Under the pieces are notes generated by a model. The model saw nothing but the letters and a program-made list of their open reading frames with translations. It had not been told where the DNA came from and ran no database searches. Shown here piece after piece: positions 58,756-64,000 of a DNA stretch of 64,000 bases. The position numbers and the translations under genes are program-made. The stretch covers positions 2,108,001 through 2,172,000 of the forward strand of contig NZ_CP031115.1 in the NCBI RefSeq assembly GCF_003568865.1, written 5' to 3'. How positions within the stretch are numbered: the first letter of the stretch is position 1; each line of letters begins with the position of its first letter. The DNA is from Rubrobacter indicoceani (GTDB taxonomy: Bacteria > Actinomycetota > Rubrobacteria > Rubrobacterales > Rubrobacteraceae).

Positions 58756-59994
58756 ATGACGATCTCACCCGAAAGTACCGTCAGGGCGACCGTACCGACG
58801 GACTTTATAAAGGCGAGCCGCCTGCTCTCCGAAGACGAACTCGCCGTGCAGCGGATGGCGCGGGAGTTCGTGGACAGGCACATCGTTCCGATCTCGGCCG
58901 ACTTCTGGGACCGGGCCGAGTTCCCCTTCGAAGTCCTCCCGAAGCTCGGCGAAACCGGAATCATGGGCGGAACCTACTCGGGGGATTACGGCTGCGCGGG
59001 CTGGAACAACGTCGCCTACGGCCTCGCCGTCGCCGAGATAGCTCGCGGCTCGGGAAGCATGTCCACCTTTCTGCACGTTCACTCCGGCCTCGCAATGGCC
59101 GCCATCCACGAACTCGGCTCGGAGGAGCAGAAACAGAAGTGGCTCCCGCCGATGGCTCGTTGCGAGAAGATCGGCTGCTTCGGCCTCACGGAGCCGGACG
59201 CCGGAAGCGACCCCGGCGCGATGAAATCCGTTGCAAAGAAAGTCGCCGGCGGCTACGAAATAACGGGCGAGAAGAAATGGATCGGCAACGCTTCGTTCTC
59301 CGACGTGGCCGTGATCTGGGCGCGCATCAGGGACGAAAGCTCGGAACTCGATGGCAAGATCGGCGGCTTCCTCGTGGAAGATGCCAGGTCCACCGACGGC
59401 TTCGTCGCGGACGTGCTGCCGCGCAAGGGTTCGCAGCGTTCGGTCTGGCAGACGCACGTAACCTTGACCGACGTGTTCGTACCGGAAGAAGACCGCCTCC
59501 CGAAGGCCCGCAGCCTCGGCTCGACGCTGAAGATCCTCACCCACTCCCGATACGGCGTCGGCTGGGACGGGCTCGGGCAGGCAACCGACTGCTACGAGAA
59601 CGCGCTCTCGTACACGAAAGAGCGCGAGCAGTTCGGCAACCCGATAGCGAGCTACCAGCTTGTGCAGCAGAAGCTTGTCGGGATGGTGAACGCTATAAGC
59701 CAGATGCAGCTTCTCTCCATTCAGACCGGCAGGCTCAAGGACGACGGCGAACTCGACGCCCCGATAGTCTCCATGTTCAAGATGAACAACGTCGCCCGCG
59801 CCCGCGAGATAGCCGCCTCGGCCCGCGACGTTCTCGGCGGCAACGGCGTCCTTCTCGACTACCGCGTGATGGAGCACATGGCCGACATCGAAGGCGTCTA
59901 TACCTACGAGGGAACCAACGACGTGAACACCCTGATCGTCGGCCAGGAGATAACCGGCCACCGCGCCTTCGCCCCCCGCCCGACCGCAACGTAA
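58756..59994 (+). CDS. Acyl-CoA dehydrogenase (glutaryl-CoA dehydrogenase-like)
   Basis: 412 residues. FAD-domain features: CFGLTEPDAGSDPGAM, KKWIGNASFSDVAVIW and the catalytic Glu in YTYEGTNDVNTLIVG, placed as in glutaryl-CoA dehydrogenases. The Arg needed to bind the glutaryl carboxylate cannot be fixed by eye, so a general acyl-CoA dehydrogenase is also possible. It yields enoyl-CoA or crotonyl-CoA, which could enter PHA synthesis. Divergent from the class I synthase, with its own terminator. Confidence 0.9.
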   Translation: MTISPESTVRATVPTDFIKASRLLSEDELAVQRMAREFVDRHIVPISADFWDRAEFPFEVLPKLGETGIMGGTYSGDYGCAGWNNVAYGLAVAEIARGSGSMSTFLHVHSGLAMAAIHELGSEEQKQKWLPPMARCEKIGCFGLTEPDAGSDPGAMKSVAKKVAGGYEITGEKKWIGNASFSDVAVIWARIRDESSELDGKIGGFLVEDARSTDGFVADVLPRKGSQRSVWQTHVTLTDVFVPEEDRLPKARSLGSTLKILTHSRYGVGWDGLGQATDCYENALSYTKEREQFGNPIASYQLVQQKLVGMVNAISQMQLLSIQTGRLKDDGELDAPIVSMFKMNNVARAREIAASARDVLGGNGVLLDYRVMEHMADIEGVYTYEGTNDVNTLIVGQEITGHRAFAPRPTAT

Positions 59995-60029
59995 ATGGCC
60001 TGACGCCCCCAGAGAAAGTCGCAGGCAAA

Positions 60030-60070
60030 AAAGCCACCGCAGTTGGGCCGTGCCACTCTGCGGTGGCTTT
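60030..60070. terminator. Terminator after the acyl-CoA dehydrogenase
   Basis: Stem AAAGCCACCGCAG (60030-60042) with its complement (60058-60070), loop 15 nt, flanked by A-runs and T-runs, so usable in both directions. Confidence 0.85.
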
Positions 60071-60094
60071 CACATCCGCCAGAGCGAATGAGGT

Positions 60095-60122
60095 TTGGCC
60101 GGGTACGGTATAGCGGTATAAT
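60095..60122 (+). promoter_or_regulatory. Promoter giving a probably leaderless mRNA
   Basis: TTGGCC (60095-60100), a 16-bp spacer and a perfect TATAAT (60117-60122) are followed only 6 bp later by ATG 60129, so transcription should begin at or next to the start codon. No Shine-Dalgarno exists. Confidence 0.7.
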
Positions 60123-60128
60123 CACTAT

Positions 60129-60680
60129 ATGCAAAACACATATACATTAACCAGGCTGGTGCTTCACGACGGGACGGAGTTAAAGGTTCGTCCGGTCAGG
60201 CCGGGGGATGCGGGGGCGTTGCAGCGTCTGGTCGGGCGGCTGAGCGAGCGGACGACGTACCTGCGGTACTTCGGTCCGATGAAGGAGCTTGGGGAGAAGA
60301 AAGCGCGGCACTTCGCGGAGGTAGACGGTTACGACAGGTTCGCGCTCGTCGCGCTCGACCCGGATAACGAGGGTGAGATAGTAGCGGTCGTCCGGTTCGA
60401 CCGGGAGCGGGAAAAGTGTGAGGATCAGGCCGAATACGCCGCTCTTGTCGAAGATAAGTTCCAGGGTCAGGGGCTCGGCATCGGGATGACGTGGATGGTC
60501 ATAGACGCGGCGAAAGAACGGGGGATAAAGCGTCTTTTCGCGCTTGTCCTCTCGGAGAACCGCAGGATGCTCGGGCTGCTGCGCGCGCTTGAGCTGCCGG
60601 AGAAGCTTTACTGGGAAGATGGAGCGACCAGGATCGAAATAGACCTCGAAAAGAGTGGTGAAGTCCGCGGCACGGAATAG
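60129..60680 (+). CDS. GNAT-family acetyltransferase (Pat-like domain)
   Basis: 183 residues. The GNAT acetyl-CoA loop is clear (VEDKFQGQGLGIGMTWMV), with RPVRPGDAGALQRLVGRLSERTTYLRYFG at the N-terminus as in the acetyltransferase domain of Pat-type lysine acetyltransferases that control acetyl-CoA synthetase. No cyclic-nucleotide or CoA-ligase domain is fused. In this cluster a regulator of acyl-CoA ligases is plausible. Leaderless expression is suggested by the promoter. Confidence 0.85.
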   Translation: MQNTYTLTRLVLHDGTELKVRPVRPGDAGALQRLVGRLSERTTYLRYFGPMKELGEKKARHFAEVDGYDRFALVALDPDNEGEIVAVVRFDREREKCEDQAEYAALVEDKFQGQGLGIGMTWMVIDAAKERGIKRLFALVLSENRRMLGLLRALELPEKLYWEDGATRIEIDLEKSGEVRGTE

Positions 60681-60703
60681 CACGGCTTCGCTTCTAGACG
60701 CAG

Positions 60704-60740
60704 AAGCGCCCGGAGACCTGAAATCTCCGGGCGCTTTCCG
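60704..60740. terminator. Bidirectional terminator between GNAT and thiolase genes
   Basis: A 13-bp stem (AAGCGCCCGGAGA at 60704-60716 with its complement at 60724-60736), 7-nt loop, T-run on the plus side and TTCTGCG on the minus side. It separates two convergent genes. Confidence 0.85.
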
Positions 60741-60778
60741 TTGCGGAGGCTTTCTCCGCTCACCGGGTAAACGGAGGG

Positions 60779-61987
60779 CTAGATCCGCTCGAAGATCGCC
60801 GCGATGCCCATACCGCCGCCGATGCAGAGCGTAACGAGGCCGTACTTGCCGTTAGTGCGGGCAAGCTCGTGGAGGATCTTGACGGTCAGGATCGCCCCCG
60901 TCGCGCCGATCGGGTGCCCGAGGGCTATAGCGCCGCCCATCGGGTTCAGCTTCTCGTCCGGCACGCCAAGCTCGCGACCGACCGTTACCGCGATGGAGGC
61001 GAACGCCTCGTTCGCCTCGACGATGTCTATCTCCTCGATGGAGAGACCGGCCTTCTTCAAGGCCATCCGGGAGGCCGGGATCATACCAACGCCCATGACG
61101 GACGGTTCGACGCCCGCGACCGCCGCCGAGACGAGCCGCCCGGCTACCGGGAGGCCGAGTTCCTCCGCCTTCTTCGCCGAAGACACGATCATCATCGCCG
61201 CGCCGTCGTTGACGCCGGAGGCATTCGCAGCGGTTACCGTGCCGCCGTCGCGCTTGAAGACCGGCTTGAGCTTGCCGAGACCCTCGACGGTCGCGCCCTC
61301 ACGGATGTGTTCGTCTCTGGTGAACTGGATGGTCTCCTTGCGGGACTTCACCTCGACGGGGACGATCTGATCCGCAAAGTAGCCTTCCTCTACGGACTTC
61401 TGCGCCCGCTGGTGGCTTGTCGCCGAGTAGTTGTCCTGATCCTCGCGCGTTACGTTGTACTGCTCAGCGACGTTCTCGGCCGTCAGGCCCATGTGGTAGT
61501 CGTTGAACACGTCCCACAAGCCGTCATAGACCATGTGGTCGTACATATCCGCCTTCGGCATCCCCATCCGGTAACCGTAGCGCGCCTTCGGCAGAAGAAA
61601 CGGAGCGTTGTCCATGCTCTCGATGCCGCCCGCCATCACGACGTCCGCATCTCCGAGCGCTATCTCCTGCGCCGCCGAGATGATCGCCTGCAGGCCCGAA
61701 CCGCACATCCGGTTCAGCGTCAGACCCGGCGTCTCCACCGGAAGCCCCGAGTAGATGCCGACCTGGCGACCGGGGTTCATCCCCTGTCCCGCCGACAGTA
61801 TGTTCCCGACTATGCACTGATCCACCGCCGACGGGTCAACGCCGGACTTCTCCACGACCGCCTTGCCGACCGTCGCCCCGAGCGTCGTCGCCGGTACGTC
61901 CTTTATGGTCCCGCCGAACGTGCCTATAGCCGTCCTCAGAGGGGTAGAGATAACAACCTCTCCCCCGTTGCCGTTCCCGAAGCTCAT
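60779..61987 (-). CDS. phaA: Acetyl-CoA acetyltransferase (thiolase, PhaA-type)
   Basis: 402 residues with GGAAGGAGA before the ATG. Active-site Cys in NRMCGSGLQA, His in GHPIGATGA and the second Cys in CIGGGMG are all present. It condenses two acetyl-CoA to acetoacetyl-CoA, the first PHB step, or runs in reverse in beta-oxidation. A terminator separates it from the phasin genes upstream, so it has its own promoter. Confidence 0.93.
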   Translation of the reverse strand: MSFGNGNGGEVVISTPLRTAIGTFGGTIKDVPATTLGATVGKAVVEKSGVDPSAVDQCIVGNILSAGQGMNPGRQVGIYSGLPVETPGLTLNRMCGSGLQAIISAAQEIALGDADVVMAGGIESMDNAPFLLPKARYGYRMGMPKADMYDHMVYDGLWDVFNDYHMGLTAENVAEQYNVTREDQDNYSATSHQRAQKSVEEGYFADQIVPVEVKSRKETIQFTRDEHIREGATVEGLGKLKPVFKRDGGTVTAANASGVNDGAAMMIVSSAKKAEELGLPVAGRLVSAAVAGVEPSVMGVGMIPASRMALKKAGLSIEEIDIVEANEAFASIAVTVGRELGVPDEKLNPMGGAIALGHPIGATGAILTVKILHELARTNGKYGLVTLCIGGGMGIAAIFERI

Positions 61988-62065
61988 GCGTTCTCCTTCC
62001 CGAACATCGCTTCCACCTCAAGGGTTCATACCCCGAATGCTCAAAGCATAGCAAGGATGGCACGA

Positions 62066-62103
62066 TAAAAACCGGGCCGCCCTCAAGAGAGTGGCGACCC
62101 GGT
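62066..62103 (-). terminator. Terminator after the phasin-like genes
   Basis: An 11-bp stem with one mismatch (62071-62081 pairing with 62093-62103), 11-nt loop, followed on the minus strand by TTTTA. It ends the padR-phasin transcript. Confidence 0.88.
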
Positions 62104-62131
62104 CGGGTGATCCGGCTTATAAGAGCCGACG

Positions 62132-62485
62132 TTACTTCTTGTCGGCCTTCCTGACATCGTCCTGCGCCCGGTTGAGGTTCCGCTCGCTGTAGGCGAACAT
62201 CGAGTTTATAAACTCGCTGTAGACCTTCGTGGACTGCTGGAACATCTCCTGCGCCGCCTGACGCTGCTTCTGCTGCTGCTCCACGAGGTTCTGAGCCAGC
62301 GACTGGTTTGCCTGAGCCTGCGACTGGAGGTTGTTGATGACCCCGTTGAAGAAGCTCTGCGTAAGCTGAGCGTTCATGTCCTGAGCGCTCACCGCCCGGT
62401 CGGCCACCGACTGGTTGGCTTCCCTTACCGCCTCGGCGAACTTTTCGGCTGCCTCGTTGATCTGCTTCTGCTGCTTGTTATCCAT
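62132..62485 (-). CDS. Phasin-like granule protein 1
   Basis: 117 residues from ATG 62485 (GGAGACAG upstream; the longer frame lacks a start signal). The protein is one long amphipathic, Gln/Ala-rich helix (QSQAQANQSLAQNLVEQQQK) with a charged C-terminus, the make-up of phasins. Phasins coat PHA granules and control their size. It is the last gene of a three-gene operon with a PadR regulator. No catalytic features. Confidence 0.75.
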   Translation of the reverse strand: MDNKQQKQINEAAEKFAEAVREANQSVADRAVSAQDMNAQLTQSFFNGVINNLQSQAQANQSLAQNLVEQQQKQRQAAQEMFQQSTKVYSEFINSMFAYSERNLNRAQDDVRKADKK

Positions 62486-62569
62486 GCTCTGTCTCCTTTT
62501 TCCGTTCCACGTCTTTCTCTGCCTTACCCGATTTCCCACCGGATACACAACCCCACGCTTCGAAAACCG

Positions 62570-62896
62570 CTACTTGACGGCCTTGAGCCCCTGCTTGTAG
62601 TAGCTGAACGGCGCGTAGACAAGGTCCATGTAGGCGTCCACGTTCTCGTTGATGAGCGTCTGGTAAGCGCCGCGCTGCCTCTCGGCCCGCTCGACAAGCT
62701 CCTGCGTCATCGCCCGGTTGCTCTCGGCCTGCTGACGAAGCTCCTCTATGGAACCGTCGACCACCGACTGCACGAAACGCACGTTGCGCTCCTGCAACCC
62801 GACCATGTGGTCCAGAACCGTCTGATAGGAGTCCCGCGTCGTCTGCGCAAGCCTCTCAGCAGCCCTGCCGGCCTTCTTTTCCTGCTGCGTAGCCAT
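62570..62896 (-). CDS. Phasin-like granule protein 2
   Basis: 108 residues from ATG 62896 (GGAGAGCAG upstream). Like its neighbour it is predominantly helical and amphipathic (TVLDHMVGLQERNVRFVQSV, ELVERAERQRGAYQTLI), with an aromatic end VYAPFSYYKQGLKAV resembling FAYSERN in the neighbour. The two probably arose by duplication. Granule binding is inferred from composition and from the adjacent PHA genes. Confidence 0.75.
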   Translation of the reverse strand: MATQQEKKAGRAAERLAQTTRDSYQTVLDHMVGLQERNVRFVQSVVDGSIEELRQQAESNRAMTQELVERAERQRGAYQTLINENVDAYMDLVYAPFSYYKQGLKAVK

Positions 62897-62945
62897 CCCT
62901 CTGCTCTCCTTTCTCGCGCCCCGTCTCCGGGCAGACGCGAACTCT

Positions 62946-63413
62946 CTATCCGCTGCTTTTCCTGTCGTCTTCGTCTCTTTCTTCGCGGGAGAGCGGTTGC
63001 CCCGTGTACATACGAAAGAAAGTGTCCATGGTCCGCTGGTACTGCTCCAGAGACTTCGCCCAGAAGTCCAGATACGCCTTGCCGGCGTCCGTGATGGAGT
63101 ACATCCGACGCGCCGGACCACCGCGGGAGGTCTCCCACGACGACTCGACGATGCCCTCCTTCTCCATCTGACGAAGCGTCCGGTACAGGGTCCCTGGGTT
63201 CATAGCCTCAAACCCGAAGCGCGTCGAACGCTCCATCAACTCGTAACCGTACGAGTTCCAGTCCCTGAGCGACAGAAGTATCACCGGCACCAGCCAGTTC
63301 CTCGGCCTCGCCTCGACACTCCGAAAGCCCTCGTCACCAGACGGTTTTCCACGCCCGGTCTTCGACTCCCTGAAATCTGACCCATCTTCGTTCATCATGG
63401 CTCTCTCTTCCAT
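62946..63413 (-). CDS. PadR-family regulator, PhaQ-like
   Basis: 155 residues from ATG 63413; ATG 63398 with GGAAGAGAG upstream is an alternative start. The N-terminal 38 residues are charged and disordered, then the PadR winged helix (VILLSLRDWNSYGYELMER, then NPGTLYRTLRQMEKEGIVES) and the C-terminal dimer helix. Bacillus PhaQ is a PadR-type PHB-responsive repressor that controls phaP and itself. The same operon layout with two phasin-like genes supports that role here. A dyad TATGT-N7-ACATA overlaps its own -10. Confidence 0.88.
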   Translation of the reverse strand: MEERAMMNEDGSDFRESKTGRGKPSGDEGFRSVEARPRNWLVPVILLSLRDWNSYGYELMERSTRFGFEAMNPGTLYRTLRQMEKEGIVESSWETSRGGPARRMYSITDAGKAYLDFWAKSLEQYQRTMDTFFRMYTGQPLSREERDEDDRKSSG

Positions 63414-63415
63414 AC

Positions 63416-63450
63416 TATGTGCATTTTACATATATATTCCGTGGCGTCAA
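63416..63450 (-). promoter_or_regulatory. padR promoter with overlapping TATGT-N7-ACATA operator
   Basis: Minus strand: -35 TTGACG (63445-63450), 16-bp spacer, -10 TAAAAT (63423-63428). The dyad TATGTGCATTTTACATA (63416-63432) covers the -10. Transcription would start near the ATG at 63413, so either the mRNA is leaderless or translation begins at 63398. Confidence 0.65.
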
Positions 63451-63738
63451 CCTTTATCTACAGGGCCCCGGACTTTCCACCGAACTTTTCCGGTCGGTGG
63501 TCCTCTGGCCCCGACCCTGTGTTTCTATGTGTTGGCGATTTGCCACTGTGCATTCCTTTTCCCTTCAAACTCCGTGTTGGCGCGGAGGGTTGGGTACATT
63601 GTAGCGTGAATGCACACTTTTATGTGCCTACGGTACATAGTGAGTGTAATTTCCAGTACGGGTAGACTGATCCCAGCAGGGGTTGGTCGAAGCCCCGTGT
63701 CGGGTTGTTGGGAAGAGCAGGTCAGGGAGAGGAGACAC
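63451..63738. other. Divergent control region between padR and the SDR gene
   Basis: This part holds a second TATGTGC...ACATA dyad (63621-63639) and several other TGTG/CACA patches. No ORF is convincing. The plus-strand promoter for the SDR gene could not be fixed. Confidence 0.5.
63621..63639 (+). promoter_or_regulatory. Candidate PadR operator upstream of the SDR gene
   Basis: TATGTGCCTACGGTACATA is a near-perfect palindrome (half-sites TATGTGCC and TATGTACC, 3-bp centre). It shares its outer TATGTGC...ACATA with the dyad on the padR promoter. Confidence 0.6.
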
Positions 63739-64000
63739 ATGGCTTCACTTGAGGGAAGAGTAGCGATAGTGACCGGGGCGGGCCGAGGTCTGGGTGCGGC
63801 CATAGCCAAAGAGCTCGGCGCGGGCGGAGCGAAGGTGGTGGTGAACTACTCCCGCAGCAAGGAACCGGCGGAGGCGGTGGCAAAGGAGATAGAGTCCTCC
63901 GGTGGCGAGGCGGTCGCGGTTCAAGGGGACGTATCGAACCCGGAAGAGGCGAAGAGGCTCGTTGAGCAGGCGGTCGAGAAGTACGGGCAGCTCGACATCC
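63739..64000 (+). CDS. Short-chain dehydrogenase/reductase (PhaB/FabG-like), 3' part beyond the window
   Basis: An ATG with GGAGAGGAG upstream opens a frame that runs to the window end (87 codons). The NAD(P)-binding motif TGAGRGLGAAIA and the acidic GDVSNPEEA are clear. The Asn-Tyr start (VVVNYSRSKEPA) is common in NADPH-dependent acetoacetyl-CoA reductases and FabG. With thiolase and synthases near, the PhaB step (acetoacetyl-CoA to (R)-3-hydroxybutyryl-CoA) is likely. The catalytic Ser-Tyr-Lys is outside the window. Confidence 0.85.
   Translation, partial: MASLEGRVAIVTGAGRGLGAAIAKELGAGGAKVVVNYSRSKEPAEAVAKEIESSGGEAVAVQGDVSNPEEAKRLVEQAVEKYGQLDI

Noticed and set aside
58572-58964. N-terminal extension of the class I PHA synthase by 131 codons
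   Set aside because: A good Shine-Dalgarno precedes ATG 58571 and the extension reads through the divergent acyl-CoA dehydrogenase start.

Overview
This 64 kb window looks like chromosome of a high-GC Gram-positive bacterium. The best fit is the class Rubrobacteria (Actinomycetota), probably Rubrobacter or a close relative. The clues are the dnaK-grpE-dnaJ-hspR operon order typical of Actinomycetota, an MtrA/MtrB/LpqB-like signalling operon, a PASTA-type Ser/Thr kinase, many GTG and TTG starts, very tight GTGA/ATGA gene overlaps, and a class III polyhydroxyalkanoate (PHA) synthase next to a class I enzyme. The genus is inferred from gene content; no rRNA is present. I saw no tRNA, rRNA, CRISPR array, insertion sequence or prophage.

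Layout. 0-4.7 kb: a heat-shock operon (minus strand) with a promoter overlapped by a degenerate HspR-type dyad. 4.8-9.3 kb: response regulator, sensor kinase, lipoprotein and a membrane-anchored protein. 9.3-14.5 kb: a GNAT-like protein, a YtxH protein, a 2-phosphoglycerate kinase-like protein with an ATP-cone, a DUF4126 membrane protein, glycyl-tRNA synthetase and a sulfotransferase-like protein. 14.8-19.7 kb: PASTA kinase, two glycine-betaine-type binding lipoproteins, an Rrf2 regulator and a small membrane protein. 20-29.3 kb: acyl-CoA and lipid metabolism, Ohr, a frameshifted Tat ferritin-like gene, a stand-alone B12-binding subunit and a GlcD-type oxidase. 29.6-30.0 kb: the remains of an alpha-amylase-like gene. 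30-38.4 kb: PdxH, DUF427, RidA, NudC, a GlcD/GlcF fusion, asparagine synthase and a nitrilase. 39-48.4 kb: an alpha/beta hydrolase, then an osmolyte block (Fe-alcohol dehydrogenase, aldehyde dehydrogenase, enolase-superfamily enzyme, four-gene OpuC-like importer). 48.6-51.9 kb: a methyltransferase-like protein and an AttM/AttL-like lactonase plus dehydrogenase pair. 52-64 kb: the PHA hub.

How it works together. The right-hand 12 kb holds nearly everything for PHA storage: thiolase, the start of an acetoacetyl-CoA reductase-type SDR, PhaE/PhaC (class III), a class I PhaC, two phasin-like proteins and a PadR regulator resembling the PHB-responsive PhaQ family. Acyl-CoA ligase and acyl-CoA dehydrogenase genes sit alongside and could feed it. 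The C-terminus of PhaE resembles the peripheral-subunit-binding domain of 2-oxoacid dehydrogenase E2 subunits, the most unusual protein architecture in the window. Matching TATGTGC...ACATA dyads lie on the padR promoter and upstream of the reductase, suggesting one regulator for both. The osmolyte genes suggest betaine or choline uptake and oxidation.

The most striking single observation is the ferritin-like gene. Its Tat signal and its mature domain are in different frames, separated by three copies of a 10-bp repeat; losing exactly one copy would restore the frame.
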